Of a DNA stretch of 37,868 nt, positions 7,951 through 17,972 are shown piece by piece. The first letter of the stretch is position 1, and each line of letters begins with the position of its first letter. The notes below the pieces were generated by a model. The model searched no databases. It was not told the DNA's origin and was given only the letters and a program-made list of their open reading frames with translations. The translations under genes were made by a program, and so were the position numbers. Source of the DNA: a bacterium HR30 (GTDB taxonomy: Bacteria > Desulfobacterota > Binatia > HRBIN30); the NCBI GenBank assembly GCA_002898795.1, contig BEIG01000022.1:1-37868 (forward strand). The letters run 5' to 3'.

Positions 7951-9408
7951 TTAAATCAACGACTCCACCGACCGCCGGGCAATCTCGAACCACGGCGTGG
8001 GAAACAAACCGAGGAGGAACGTTCCGGCTAACGTGGCCACCAAGGCGGCGAACAAATAGGGGCGAGCTGATGTGGCTTCCGCCTCGACCCCACCCTCGGC
8101 CATGTACATCTTCACCAACACGCCGACGTAATAGTACACGGACACGAGGCTGTTCACGACCGCAATCACCGTAAGCCACACGTAGCCCGCCTCGAGCGCA
8201 GCGCTGAACAAGTAAAATTTCCCCATAAAACCGGCCAGAGGCGGCACCCCGGCAAGGGAGAGCATGAAGACCGTCATCGCAAAGCCCAAGAAAGGGCTAC
8301 GCAAGCCGACGCCGGCCCAGTCATCCAAGTCCTCGTGAGGCTGCCCTCGACGACCCAAGGCGATGACTACGGCGAAGGCCCCGACGGTCATGAACGTATA
8401 AACCGCCAGGTAAAACAACACCGCTGCGTTACCGTTCTCTCCACCTGCAACCATACCGACGAGAAGGTACCCAGCGTGTGCAATACTGGAGTAGGCGAGC
8501 AAACGCTTGATGTTGCGTTGGACGAGCGCACTGACATTTCCCACCGTCATTGTCAGAACGGCCAGGATCCAAAGCGCGCCGCGCCAGTCGCCCGCTAGAG
8601 GGCCCAAGCTATCCACAAAAACCCGAACAAACGCCGCAAAGGCTGCTGCCTTGATCCCTGCCGCCATAAAGGCCGTTACGGCAGTAGGGGCGCCTTCGTA
8701 CACGTCTGGAGCCCAACTATGAAACGGCGCGGCCGCCACCTTGAACCCAAACCCCACAAGCAGCAACGCTGCGCCGATCGTCACCAATAAGCGTTGCTCT
8801 CCAGTTCCGGTCGCAGCCACTTCACCAATCCGCGGCAGAAGCGTTTCACCGGAGGCGCCGAACAACAACGCGATACCCAGCAGTAAAAATCCCGAGGCAA
8901 ACGCTCCCAGGATGAAGTACTTCAGTGCGGCCTCGTTGGATCGCACCTGCGTTCGCCAAATACCCGCAAGCGCATACGCGGCAATCGACATCACTTCGAG
9001 ACCGAGAAAGATCACAATCAAGTCCACCGACGTCGCCATCAACACCATCCCGACCGTCGAGAACAATAGAAGCGTGTAATAGTCGCCGGAACGAATGTCA
9101 GTGGTCTCGAGGTAATTCATCGACAGCAACAGCGTGAGCCCCGATCCGACTGCGAACAAAATGGTGAAAAACAACCCGTAACGGTCGAGCACCAACGTGC
9201 CAGCCAGAGTGCTACCGCTCTGGTTCCATAAGAGTGCGGCGCACACTGCTGCTACAATCAAACCGATCAAGCCAAGCCAACCGAGAGCGTCGTAATCGGG
9301 CCCCTCGGAAAACAAGTCCGCCACCAAAACCAGCAATGCAGTTGCGCCGATCACCATGAGGGGCAGCAACGGCAGCCAAGCGACATCGGGAAACGCCAGA
9401 GTCGTCAT
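7951..9408 (-). CDS. nuoN: NADH-quinone oxidoreductase subunit N
   Basis: A 485-residue, roughly 14-helix antiporter-like membrane subunit of complex I, one of the three proton-pumping modules. The conserved stretch FKVAAAPFHSWAPDVYEGAP with the helix-breaking loop and key Lys is present. So are the PTAVTAFMA helix and the later LAGVPPLAGFMGKFYLF segment. The ORF track extends to 10068 into nuoM antisense-free sequence of the wrong frame; the true start is the ATG at 9408, which overlaps the nuoM TGA as ATGA, so the two are translationally coupled. It is the last gene of the nuoAHJKLMN cluster. Confidence 0.95.
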   Translation of the reverse strand: MTTLAFPDVAWLPLLPLMVIGATALLVLVADLFSEGPDYDALGWLGLIGLIVAAVCAALLWNQSGSTLAGTLVLDRYGLFFTILFAVGSGLTLLLSMNYLETTDIRSGDYYTLLLFSTVGMVLMATSVDLIVIFLGLEVMSIAAYALAGIWRTQVRSNEAALKYFILGAFASGFLLLGIALLFGASGETLLPRIGEVAATGTGEQRLLVTIGAALLLVGFGFKVAAAPFHSWAPDVYEGAPTAVTAFMAAGIKAAAFAAFVRVFVDSLGPLAGDWRGALWILAVLTMTVGNVSALVQRNIKRLLAYSSIAHAGYLLVGMVAGGENGNAAVLFYLAVYTFMTVGAFAVVIALGRRGQPHEDLDDWAGVGLRSPFLGFAMTVFMLSLAGVPPLAGFMGKFYLFSAALEAGYVWLTVIAVVNSLVSVYYYVGVLVKMYMAEGGVEAEATSARPYLFAALVATLAGTFLLGLFPTPWFEIARRSVESLI

Positions 9409-10949
9409 CGAGGACGCCCTCCCTCCGCCACACAAACCGCTTCTTCTCCACACGATGCCGACGCCTGACGGACTCGAGATTCTACCCTTTCCAAGGTCAC
9501 CCGCACCGCAGGCTCCATCCGTACCAGCAATGGCTTTGGATAGAGGCCCATGAATAGGAACAACACCACTAGCGGCGCGAACATGGCAATCTCGCGAGGC
9601 GAGAGATCTTTCAGGGAGGCGTTTTGGGGATTTGACAAGGGGCCGAACATGACCCGCTGAAACATCCATAAAAGATACACGGCGCCCAGGATGACCCCTA
9701 TCGTCCCCAAAACGGCAGCCAGCGGAAAACGGCCAAACGCACCGAGCAAAATCAAAAACTCCCCAACGAACCCATTTAACCCTGGCAGCCCAACGGAAGA
9801 CAGCATGACAACCAGGAAAAAGGCACCGTAAACCGGCAGCCGGGCCCACAACCCGCCAAACTCCGCGATGAGACGCGTGTGCCGCCGCTCGTACAGTGCC
9901 CCCACCGCAAGAAAGAGCCCACCGGTGGACAGCCCATGGTTCAGCATCTGATACAAGCTCCCCTGCACTCCCTGTAGGTTGAGAGCTGCCATGCCCAGCA
10001 TGACAAAGCCTAGGTGGCTCACCGAGGAATAAGCCACGAGCCTCTTCAGATCTGGCTGTACCATGCACACGAGAGCCCCGTAAATGATTCCGATCACCGC
10101 CAGAGCCGCGACGACAGGCATGGCGTCAACGGCGATTTCCGGGAACAACGGGATGGCAAAGCGGAGAAATCCGTAAGTTCCCATCTTCAGTAAGATCGCC
10201 GCCAGGATCACGGATCCACCTGTTGGCGCCTCAGTGTGGGCATCCGGAAGCCAGGTGTGCAGCGGGAACATCGGCACTTTGATCGCAAAGGCCAGGGCAA
10301 AGGCGGCAAAAAGGAGCTTTTGTACCTCCGGCGATAGCCGCAACTGCAGAAGGTGCTCCCAGGCGAAACTGTACTGCCCGATCTGTTGCTGGTGGGCGAT
10401 CGCCAAGTAAATGATCGCGACCAACATCAGCAGACTTCCGGCCATGGTATACAGCACCAATTTGATGGCCGCATAAATTCGATGCTCGCCGCCCCAAATG
10501 CCGATGAGAAAGTACATCGGAATGAGCATGAGCTCCCAAAACACGTAGAACAGGAACAGATCGGTGGCGAGAAGCGCCCCGAGCATGCCCGTCTCCATCA
10601 CGAGCAGGAGAACCAAGTACTCCTTCACCCGTTTCTCCACGTCCCAGGCCTGCAAGAACACGATAGGCATCAGGAAGGTAGTCAGCACCACCAGGAAAAG
10701 ACTGATGCCATCCACCCCCAGCAGATAGTGAATCCCGTAGCGCGGGATCCAGGCAGCCCGCTCGGTCCACTGCAATTCCCCTTTAGCCGCATCGAACGCG
10801 AACAAGAGCCCCACCGAAAGCGCGAACGGCACCAGCGAGAACACGAAAGCTGCCCGCCGCAACGCGCGCACTTGCTCTCTTGGGATCGCCAACAACATCA
10901 ACGCCGCCATTAACGGCGTGAATACGATGAGCGTCAGCAATGGCATCAT
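9405..10949 (-). CDS. nuoM: NADH-quinone oxidoreductase subunit M
   Basis: A 514-residue antiporter-like membrane subunit of complex I. Family signatures include the ELMLIPMYFLIGIWGG segment with the conserved Glu of transmembrane helix 5, FAIKVPMFPLHTWLPDAHTE with its Lys, and VILAAILLKMGTYGFLRFAIP. It starts MMPLL with two adjacent ATGs; GGGGAGAGG sits upstream of them. The C-terminal tail after the last helix (about 30 residues ending EGGRPR) is hydrophilic and its end overlaps nuoN by 4 bases. It is separated from nuoL by 27 bases. Confidence 0.95.
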   Translation of the reverse strand: MMPLLTLIVFTPLMAALMLLAIPREQVRALRRAAFVFSLVPFALSVGLLFAFDAAKGELQWTERAAWIPRYGIHYLLGVDGISLFLVVLTTFLMPIVFLQAWDVEKRVKEYLVLLLVMETGMLGALLATDLFLFYVFWELMLIPMYFLIGIWGGEHRIYAAIKLVLYTMAGSLLMLVAIIYLAIAHQQQIGQYSFAWEHLLQLRLSPEVQKLLFAAFALAFAIKVPMFPLHTWLPDAHTEAPTGGSVILAAILLKMGTYGFLRFAIPLFPEIAVDAMPVVAALAVIGIIYGALVCMVQPDLKRLVAYSSVSHLGFVMLGMAALNLQGVQGSLYQMLNHGLSTGGLFLAVGALYERRHTRLIAEFGGLWARLPVYGAFFLVVMLSSVGLPGLNGFVGEFLILLGAFGRFPLAAVLGTIGVILGAVYLLWMFQRVMFGPLSNPQNASLKDLSPREIAMFAPLVVLFLFMGLYPKPLLVRMEPAVRVTLERVESRVRQASASCGEEAVCVAEGGRPR

Positions 10950-10976
10950 GCCTCTCCCCGCCTTCTCCCCTTTCCC

Positions 10977-12932
10977 TCAACCTCGGCCAAGGAAGTACCC
11001 GAGGAGCAACAGCGTGCCCACCAACAGCGAAAGCGCGTAGTGCTGCACGTTCCCCGTTTGCCAACGGCGCAACCAACGCCCTGTTTCTTGCACCACTCCT
11101 CCAGCACCGTTCACGGCTCCGTCGACAACAGCAACATCGAATTGGCGCCACAGCACGTGGGCCAACTGAACGATCGGGCGCACGAACAAGGCAGCGTACA
11201 GCTCGTCGACATAGTATTTGTTCCACAAAAGCTGGTATGCCCTCCGCCAACGCGCGGCCAGTTGTTGCGGCGTTTGTGGGGCCTGGATGTAGAAGCGATA
11301 GGCAACCGCAATGCCTGCAAGCGCCACGAACACCGACGCACCCATAAGGGCAACTTCGAGCGCGAGGTGCGGGTGACCACCGGCGTGCGCACTGCCCCCC
11401 ACAGCAGGAGCAAGGAAAGCGCTGAAGCGATCGCCCCAGGCTAAAAACTCGGGTAATCCTACGTAGCCACCAACTACGGACAGCACGGCCAAAACCACAA
11501 GGGGAATGGTCATGGTACGCGGTGACTCGTGCAAATGCGCCCTCGTGTGGGCGTCTGCCCGGCACTCCCCTAGAAACACGAGGAAAAAGAGCCGGAACAT
11601 ATAAAACGCGGTAAGCCCAGCACCCACAAGGGCCAAGCCCCAAAGCATTGGCGCCTCGGCGTAAGCCCTAGCTAAGATCATGTCCTTACTGAAGAAACCG
11701 GCAAAGCCCGGCACCCCGGCAATCGCCAGCGTCCCCACCAGGAACGTAGCGTAAGTGACTGGCAGATAGCGCCGCAAACCACCCATTTTGCGGATGTCTT
11801 GCTCGCCGCCCATGGCGTGAATCACGCTGCCGCTTCCCAGAAACAGCAAAGCTTTGAAAAACGCATGGGTCAACAAATGGAAGATTCCCGCGGAAAACGC
11901 CCCCACGCCCACGGCCAAAAACATGTACCCTAACTGACTGATGGTCGAATAGGCGAGAACCTTTTTGATGTCCGTCTGCACAAGGCCAATCGTAGCCGCG
12001 AACACCGCAGTCAGCGCCCCGACAGTGGCCACCACGTCCAACGAAATCGGTGCCAACTCATACAACGCGTGCAGCCTGGCAATCATGTACACGCCTGCCG
12101 TAACCATTGTGGCCGCGTGAATGAGGGCGCTCACGGGGGTAGGTCCGGCCATGGCATCGGGCAACCAGACGTACAAAGGCAATTGCGCCGATTTTCCCGT
12201 CGCACCAACGAACAGCAGTAACGTCACGCCGGTCACGACGGCTGGCGACAACTGTCGGCCACGCTCGGCAATTTCGCTGAAGCTGAAGGTGTGGCTACCA
12301 GGCCCGAAGCTCCAAAACAGCCAGAAAATACCAACTAAGAAAGCCGCATCGCCAACTCGGTTCACGATGAACGCCTTTTTGCCCGCACTCGCATTGGCGT
12401 CGTTGTCGTACCAGAATCCAATCAGCAGGTAGGAGCAAAGGCCGACACCTTCCCATCCGACGAACAAGAGTAAGAGGTTGTCAGCCATGACGAGGACCAA
12501 CATGGCCACGGTGAACAGGTTGAGGTACGCGAAGTACCGAGCGTAACCTGGGTCGTCGTGCATGTAGACCACGGAATAAAGGTGGATGAGAAAGCCCACA
12601 CCCGTGACCACCAGGATCATGACGGCGCTTAACGCGTCGACCTGAAGGGCAAACCGTACATCTAAGCTGCCCACGGGCAGCCAGCTCCACAGGACTTGTT
12701 GCAACACCAGCCCCGGCGGTCCTAACCAAACACGGATAAAGGCCACCAGGGAGACGATGAACGCCGCAGCCACAACAGACGGCCCGACCACACTTACCGC
12801 GGTTTTCCCAACCCGCCGGCCCAGAAAAATGTGGAACAACACCCCGAGCGCGGGCAGGAGCGGAATCCACCACAGAAACGTAACGTTCTCCACCACCACT
12901 GCGGGTTGGACTTCGTGCATCTCGCCTACCAC
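10977..12932 (-). CDS. nuoL: NADH-quinone oxidoreductase subunit L
   Basis: A 651-residue membrane subunit, the most distal pump of complex I. Conserved elements include the [17 protein letters not shown] segment, the [20 protein letters not shown] loop, [17 protein letters not shown], and the long C-terminal extension that forms the lateral helix in NuoL. The start is a GTG at 12932, seven bases inside the end of nuoK. An ATG four codons later (12920) is an alternative. Length is normal for NuoL. Confidence 0.95.
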   Translation of the reverse strand: MVGEMHEVQPAVVVENVTFLWWIPLLPALGVLFHIFLGRRVGKTAVSVVGPSVVAAAFIVSLVAFIRVWLGPPGLVLQQVLWSWLPVGSLDVRFALQVDALSAVMILVVTGVGFLIHLYSVVYMHDDPGYARYFAYLNLFTVAMLVLVMADNLLLLFVGWEGVGLCSYLLIGFWYDNDANASAGKKAFIVNRVGDAAFLVGIFWLFWSFGPGSHTFSFSEIAERGRQLSPAVVTGVTLLLFVGATGKSAQLPLYVWLPDAMAGPTPVSALIHAATMVTAGVYMIARLHALYELAPISLDVVATVGALTAVFAATIGLVQTDIKKVLAYSTISQLGYMFLAVGVGAFSAGIFHLLTHAFFKALLFLGSGSVIHAMGGEQDIRKMGGLRRYLPVTYATFLVGTLAIAGVPGFAGFFSKDMILARAYAEAPMLWGLALVGAGLTAFYMFRLFFLVFLGECRADAHTRAHLHESPRTMTIPLVVLAVLSVVGGYVGLPEFLAWGDRFSAFLAPAVGGSAHAGGHPHLALEVALMGASVFVALAGIAVAYRFYIQAPQTPQQLAARWRRAYQLLWNKYYVDELYAALFVRPIVQLAHVLWRQFDVAVVDGAVNGAGGVVQETGRWLRRWQTGNVQHYALSLLVGTLLLLGYFLGRG

Positions 12933-13234
12933 CGGAGCAAGTTGACTTCGTCGGCGTTGACCGTCTCGCGGTTCCGGAATACCGCCAAAATAATCGCCAA
13001 TCCCACCGCTGCCTCAGCAGCCGCAACCGTCATCACAAAGAACACCATCACTTGCCCATCCATCGCCTGTTGCTGTCGCGCAAAGGCGACGAACACCAAA
13101 TTGACGGCATTGAGCATCAGTTCGATCGCCATGAAAACAATGATCAGGTTACGCCGCACGAGGACACCCAAAGCGCCAATCGTGAACAACAGGATACCCA
13201 GAACGACGTACCAAGAGGCTGGAACCGTGGTCAT
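12926..13234 (-). CDS. nuoK: NADH-quinone oxidoreductase subunit K
   Basis: A 102-residue, three-helix subunit. The helix-2 Glu in [18 protein letters not shown] and the helix-3 Glu in [18 protein letters not shown], both needed for proton coupling in complex I, are present. The ATG overlaps the nuoJ stop as ATGA, and the stop overlaps the nuoL start by seven bases. Length is standard for NuoK. Confidence 0.95.
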   Translation of the reverse strand: MTTVPASWYVVLGILLFTIGALGVLVRRNLIIVFMAIELMLNAVNLVFVAFARQQQAMDGQVMVFFVMTVAAAEAAVGLAIILAVFRNRETVNADEVNLLRW

Positions 13235-13740
13235 CGTGGAATTTTCCTCGCCAGAACTACGGCGCCCACGATGGCGCCTAGTAACAACACTGAGGTCACT
13301 TCAAACGCCAGTGCGTGCCGCGTGAACAACCGCTCCGCAAGAGACTCCACCGACCCAAAGCTTGGAGTCACGGCAACTTCCACTCCCGGCCCAGGCATGG
13401 TCGGCAACCCACGCAGGGCCACGGCCCCCAGGACAAGGGCGAAAACCACCGCGAACGCCCCAGCAATGGTTCGTTGGCCTGGCCGAGCCGTTTCTACCGG
13501 CTCGTGCTGTAAATTGAGCAACATGATCACGAACAAGAACAGCACCATGATCGCGCCGGCATACACGATCACCTGCAAGGCCGCGATCATCCGCGCGTCG
13601 AGCAAAAAGAACATCACGGCTAAGAGGAATAAGGCCACAACTAGCGAAAGCGCCGAACGGACGGGGCTGCGGGCCAACACCACTCCGAGGCTAAACAGCA
13701 CCAACGGAACAGAGAGTAAAAAGAACAATAGTGGGCTCAA
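13231..13740 (-). CDS. nuoJ: NADH-quinone oxidoreductase subunit J
   Basis: A 169-residue membrane subunit with five predicted helices. The segment [23 protein letters not shown] is the NuoJ (ND6) signature, containing the pi-bulge helix that links quinone reduction to the pumps. The start is a TTG at 13740, four bases after the nuoH stop, with AGGGG in the end of nuoH as a possible ribosome-binding site. Translation is probably coupled on both sides. Confidence 0.92.
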   Translation of the reverse strand: MSPLLFFLLSVPLVLFSLGVVLARSPVRSALSLVVALFLLAVMFFLLDARMIAALQVIVYAGAIMVLFLFVIMLLNLQHEPVETARPGQRTIAGAFAVVFALVLGAVALRGLPTMPGPGVEVAVTPSFGSVESLAERLFTRHALAFEVTSVLLLGAIVGAVVLARKIPR

Positions 13741-13744
13741 CTCC

Positions 13745-14836
13745 TCACCCCTGGATCCACAAGAGTACCAGCGCCGTCACCACCAAATTCGCTAACCCCA
13801 GCGGCAACATCACTTTCCATCCAAACCACATGAGCTGGTCGTAGCGTAGGCGCGGCATGGTCCAACGAACCAGAACCTGCAAGCAGCAAAAAATGAACAC
13901 CTTGACCATGTAGGCCGCTACTTGCAGCAACACCACAACGACGTGGGGTAACGGAACGCTCCAACCCCACGGAAACACGAACCCCTCGCTCGCAAGGAAC
14001 GGTACCTGCCACCCGCCGAAGAAAAAGGTTGTCACCACGGCAGACACCACGGCAATCTCGACGAAGTCCGTCATGAAAAACATCAGGTACTTGATGCCTG
14101 AGTACTCCGTGAAATACCCGCTTACGATCTCCGATTCCCCTTCGGGCAGGTCGAACGGTGCTCGCTTCGTCTCCGCAATGCCAGCAATGAGCAACAGCAA
14201 AAACGCGAGCGGCTGATAGAGAATCCCCCACGCCGGAATCCAACCACCGATCATGTGTCCTTGCCGCCGCACGATCTCTTGAAAGTCCAACGAACCATAG
14301 GTCAGCACTACTGCCACCACCGCCAGGCCCATGGCCAACTCGTAAGAAATCATCTGGGCCGAGCCCCGAATTCCCCCGAGCAAAGACAGGCGGTTATTCG
14401 AAGCCCACCCCCCGAGAACAACGCCGTACACTCCCAGCGAGGTCATGGCCAGCAAAAACAACACACCGACGTCGATCTCCACTGCCTGCAGGTTCACCAC
14501 CATGTCGCCGATGCGCAGCCGATCACCAAAGGGCACAGCCGCGAACGCTACGATGGCTGGAAACAAGGCCACGCAGGGAGCCAACGTGTGCAGCAGACGA
14601 TCCACACCCCTCGGGATCACATCCTCCTTCGTGAGAAACTTGATCGGATCCGCCAATAAGGTGTTCACGAGACCCGCACCCGCGAAACCGAAAATGGCAG
14701 CCCGGTTCGCTCCGATCCGGTCTTGAATCAGCGCGCTACCCTTGCGCTCCACCCACCCGAGGATGCCCGCCAAGTTGAGTACCATGCCGATGACGATCAG
14801 CGCTTTGATCACCGAAACTACAACCACGGTGAGCAT
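13745..14836 (-). CDS. nuoH: NADH-quinone oxidoreductase subunit H
   Basis: A 363-residue membrane subunit (ND1) that forms part of the quinone chamber at the junction with the peripheral arm. Motifs include GWVERKGSALIQDRIGANRA near the N-terminus and FDLPEGESEIVSGYFTEYSG, which carries the conserved acidic residues of the E-channel. The C-terminus has the expected RYDQLMWFGWKVMLPL segment. It is full length. About 70 bp separate it from nuoA. In the common order, nuoB, C, D, E, F and G would lie between nuoA and nuoH; they are absent here. Confidence 0.95.
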   Translation of the reverse strand: MLTVVVVSVIKALIVIGMVLNLAGILGWVERKGSALIQDRIGANRAAIFGFAGAGLVNTLLADPIKFLTKEDVIPRGVDRLLHTLAPCVALFPAIVAFAAVPFGDRLRIGDMVVNLQAVEIDVGVLFLLAMTSLGVYGVVLGGWASNNRLSLLGGIRGSAQMISYELAMGLAVVAVVLTYGSLDFQEIVRRQGHMIGGWIPAWGILYQPLAFLLLLIAGIAETKRAPFDLPEGESEIVSGYFTEYSGIKYLMFFMTDFVEIAVVSAVVTTFFFGGWQVPFLASEGFVFPWGWSVPLPHVVVVLLQVAAYMVKVFIFCCLQVLVRWTMPRLRYDQLMWFGWKVMLPLGLANLVVTALVLLWIQG

Positions 14837-14906
14837 AATGAACCCTACAAGGTGGTCGACGACCCCCGCCAGCCGCCGTTGCGGTCAACACCATCGCGGC
14901 ACGGGG

Positions 14907-15260
14907 TCAATCCCATTCGAGCGCCCCCTTTTGCCAGACGTACAATAATCCCACACCAAGGACCGTAAGAAAAATCAGCATTTCGACGAACCCAAACCAC
15001 CCTAGGCGGTCGAACAACACGGCCCAGGGATATAAGAACACCACCTCGACATCGAAGATGATGAAAATGATCGCTGTCATGTAAAATTTTACCGGGAAGC
15101 GCCCCCAAGCGCTGCCACTCGGTGGGTTCCCGCACTCAAAAGCCTCGCCTTTCGCTGGCGTCTCCGTACGCGGGCCGAGCAGCCACCCGATGCTGACCAT
15201 AATGGCCACCAGTGTCCCAACGAGCAGGAATGTCACCAATACCGATATGGACTGCTCCAT
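14907..15260 (-). CDS. nuoA: NADH-quinone oxidoreductase subunit A
   Basis: A 117-residue, three-helix subunit (ND3). The quinone-site loop carries the conserved cysteine in GEAFECGNPPSGSAWGRF, followed by FYMTAIIFIIFDVEVVFLYPWA with the conserved Asp/Glu pair. The track starts at 15335, but the ATG at 15260 matches the family start (MEQSISVLV) and has AAGGGTGAG upstream. It is the first gene of the cluster. Upstream lies about 160 bp of non-coding sequence and then a decayed exchanger gene on the same strand. Confidence 0.94.
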   Translation of the reverse strand: MEQSISVLVTFLLVGTLVAIMVSIGWLLGPRTETPAKGEAFECGNPPSGSAWGRFPVKFYMTAIIFIIFDVEVVFLYPWAVLFDRLGWFGFVEMLIFLTVLGVGLLYVWQKGALEWD

Positions 15261-15420
15261 CGCCACACTCACCCTTTTGTCCCACCGCGGATGCTCCTCC
15301 ACAACCAAGCACCCGGCAGTGCAACGCGCGCGCAAGCACTAGGAGAAGCCCTACTTCCAGTCAAGCCAAGCAGCGGGCGGTGCTGCGAGCAAAAAACTTA
15401 TCCCGGCACCAAGGTGGCGC

Positions 15421-16568
15421 TTATCTTCCTACGACTCCCCACACCAACATCCGGCGAAGTGCGCGCTGCTTACGCACCAACAACGCAGAACCCGTGACCA
15501 CGTACGCAAACGCGAACCCGCAACGCGCCAGAGGATTGGGTGCGGCGAGTTGAGCCAAAAATGGCAAACAGAGCAACGCCGCTTCCATCCAATAACAGTC
15601 GCAAGTCGCACAGCACGGCGATCTCATACAGCGACTGGGCAGCAGTGAGGAAAATTTCTTCCACCTGCCGCGAGTCGAGCCGCAGGGCTGCCACGTGCCC
15701 GGACGCGACACTGTACACCAGCGGCAACGTACCGACGAACAAGGTCCACTAGTTCAGCTTCGACGAAACCGTCGCCTCCAACCCTGCTCACCCCCTGCCT
15801 CGCCAAGCAAAAATGTGGGCCACCAGAATTGCGGGTGCTTCCAAAGCTAGGCGGGCGACCCACTGCACCAGCAAGAACTCGTCGATTCCGTGCCCCTGCC
15901 CCAAAGGCACCAGCGCCTCGGCAAAGGGCTTCGCACTGGCCAGGATCACTGCTCCAGACAAAAATCAAACAACAACAATCCGCCTCCCGATTGCTGGAAA
16001 AGCGGCAATCACGGCTGCCAGACCAACAATCCCGGGTTCCTCCCCTTCGTGTCGCGCTGCCCGGATGAAATACACGAGAAACAAGGCAACCAGAACGAGC
16101 GCGTCTAGCCAATCAAGATGCTCGCGCCACGGACTCGCAAACGAGTAAGCCGTCGCCGCTGCCAGAAACGGAAGCTCCACGACCCGCGTCTCGGGAAGCA
16201 CCAGCGAACGCTTCCGCCACCGCCACCACTGCAGCAACACAAACAAGGGCCAGACAACACCAAGGAGCGAGCGGTTTGCGCCGGTCATGTTCGCAGCCGC
16301 ATAGGCCGTGTATTCCGGATGCGAGGCGGACTTTCATGCGAAATACAAGTTCACTGCGTCTTCCGGCAAAACGGCAATCAGGGCGAGGAAGGCAATAGTC
16401 AGTCCTTGGGACACGTCCATTTTTTGCAACCGCCGCCGCCCATGTGAACAAGAAGGCTGCCCCGAGAACCGCGACGCCGAGCACAACGGCAGCGACGAGG
16501 GCTGGCACCTGCGCTCCGGTCAGCCGAACAGCAAAGGCATCCCAACGAGCCGTGCTGCAGCGACCCAC
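15421..16568 (-). pseudogene. Decayed Na+/Ca2+ exchanger-family (CaCA) membrane protein
   Basis: Minus-strand pieces in different frames line up as one ~380-residue multi-helix protein. From the N-terminus: FAVRLTGAQVPALVAAVV and GAAFLFTWAA; then MDVSQGLTIAFLALIAVLP; then TAYAAANMTGANRSLLGVVW; then RKRSLVLPETRVVELPFLAA; then SGAVILASAKPFAEAL; then RQVEEIFLTAAQSLYEIAVL; then EAALLCLPFLAQLAAPNPLA. The ANMTGANR segment and overall layout match the sodium/calcium (or proton) exchanger family. Lesions: a frameshift near 16421-16442; TGA at 16334-16336 where Trp is expected (YFA-stop-KSASHPEY); TGA at 15965-15967; TGA at 15788-15790; TAG at 15749-15751; a frameshift near 15585-15596. Six lesions argue for real decay rather than one sequencing error. 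The family call is by recall of conserved segments, not by search. Confidence 0.75.
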
Positions 16569-17082
16569 AACTAAGCCTCATCTGTTTCTCGAATTCTGCC
16601 GCGCCTCGCGAGGCCGCGCGCGGCACGGTAGAGACCGGGAGAGTCAGCACCCGGAGCCCACTAGCCAGCACGGCCGAGAGCGGTGTGGCGCCTCGATTAC
16701 TGCGAAGCCCTAACTCGCATTCGCAAGAGAGCCGTGCCCCCGCGTGCAGTGTGCGGCGTGGATCGCGCCTCCTGACTCGCGAGGGCCAGGCGAAGCTTCT
16801 CGATGTTGCCCTTCGTTCGAACCTGCTGGTCAACTTGAACCGGCTTGGAAACGGCAGCCCCGTGCAACACCTTATTCCCGCATGGCTTACCCCGTCCAAT
16901 TCCTCGGCCCCCACCCCGAGCAACCACCAAACTTTCGGTCGAGCGACACGCAAGGGTGACACTCGTACCGCTTGCGTTTAGCCAGAAAGCTGCAAACATC
17001 TTTAGCCGTACGGGCTTGACGCCCTGTCAAGTGAATGTATCCAAGAGGGCGAGCGTCCGATGGCGCCGCGGAGGAGTCGGTT
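16569..17082. other. Intergenic region, no gene seen
   Basis: About 510 bp between the decayed exchanger gene and htpX, which diverge. ORFs here are composed of Arg/Ser/Pro-rich chance frames. The right end carries a plausible htpX promoter. A GTTCGAAC string near 16814 resembles a tRNA T-loop, but no matching arms surround it. Confidence 0.5.
17015..17043 (+). promoter_or_regulatory. Candidate htpX promoter overlapping an inverted repeat
   Basis: TTGACG (17016-17021) and TATCCA (17038-17043) are separated by 16 bases, 40 bp upstream of the htpX ATG. A perfect inverted repeat CTTGAC-gccct-GTCAAG (17015-17031) covers the -35 box and could be an operator. No CIRCE element is seen. This is inference from consensus only. 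Confidence 0.4.
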
Positions 17083-17937
17083 ATGGCGAATTCGATGAAA
17101 ACAGCACTTTTGCTCGGTTTACTCACGGGCCTGATCCTGTGGCTCGGTCAGTTCTTCGGCGGGTCACAAGGCATGATCGTCGCCTTCCTGTTTGCCGTGT
17201 TGATGAACTTTGGCAGTTACTGGTTCTCCGACAAGATCGTGTTGGCTATGTATCGCGCACGGGAGGTGTCGGAAAGCGAGGCACCGGAACTGTACGCCAT
17301 GGTGCACAACCTCGCGATGAAGGCGGGGATTCCGATGCCGCGCGTGTACATCATCCCCTCGGCTGCTGCCAATGCGTTTGCCACGGGGCGTAACCCGCAG
17401 CATGCAGCCGTCGCCGTAACGGAGGGGATCCTGCGCATCATGACAATGGAGGAGCTCGAAGGTGTTCTTGCCCACGAGCTTAGCCACGTGAAAAATCGCG
17501 ATATCTTGATCAGCTCCATTGCCGCAACGTTGGCTGGCGCTCTGGTGTTGATGGCAGACATGCTGCGCTGGGGCGCCATACTGGGCAGTGCATCCCGAGA
17601 ACGCGAGGACCACGCCGGAGGTATTGTTGGACTGATCGCCATGTCCATCCTGGCACCGTTCGCCGCTATGCTCATCCAACTCGCCATTTCCCGCGCCCGC
17701 GAATTTGAAGCTGACGCCAGTGCAGCACGGATTCTGGGCACGGGTGAGCCTCTTGCACGCGCGTTGGAAAAGCTCGAATTTGCCGCGCAACGTTATCCTT
17801 TGGACGCTTCGGCCCAAACCGCACACATGTTTATCGTGAATCCGTTGAGGGGAGACTTCCTCGCCCGCCTGTTTAGTACGCACCCGCCGGTCGAAGAGCG
17901 CATCCGACGCTTGCGGTCGATGCAGTGGGCTAGGTAA
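17083..17937 (+). CDS. htpX: Membrane zinc metalloprotease HtpX
   Basis: A 284-residue inner-membrane protease of the M48 family that degrades misfolded membrane proteins during envelope or heat stress. Two N-terminal helices (residues about 8-22 and 30-47) precede the cytoplasmic active site HELSH (131-135), with the zinc-ligand Glu in SRAREFEAD (E207). Two further hydrophobic segments lie between them. The C-terminal [16 protein letters not shown] is typical. The track start at 17035 is rejected because the ATG at 17083 is preceded by GGAGGAG and gives the standard family N-terminus. It is followed 35 bp later by a DUF1844 gene. Confidence 0.95.
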   Translation: MANSMKTALLLGLLTGLILWLGQFFGGSQGMIVAFLFAVLMNFGSYWFSDKIVLAMYRAREVSESEAPELYAMVHNLAMKAGIPMPRVYIIPSAAANAFATGRNPQHAAVAVTEGILRIMTMEELEGVLAHELSHVKNRDILISSIAATLAGALVLMADMLRWGAILGSASREREDHAGGIVGLIAMSILAPFAAMLIQLAISRAREFEADASAARILGTGEPLARALEKLEFAAQRYPLDASAQTAHMFIVNPLRGDFLARLFSTHPPVEERIRRLRSMQWAR

Positions 17938-17972
17938 CACTCAGGTCCCCCAGACTGGCTGATAAGCGCAAC

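Noticed and set aside
9409-10068. The nuoN ORF in the track extends 220 codons upstream.
   Set aside because: That part lies in the wrong frame over nuoM, is Arg/Gly/Ser-rich and unlike NuoN; the ATG at 9408 coupled to the nuoM stop is the real start.
15421-16568. TGA read as Trp or selenocysteine in the exchanger gene.
   Set aside because: There are also a TAG and two frameshifts, other genes in the window end in TGA, and no SECIS-like element was evident; decay explains all lesions.
16569-17082. A GTTCGAAC string near 16814 looking like a tRNA T-arm.
   Set aside because: No acceptor, D or anticodon arm can be drawn around it.
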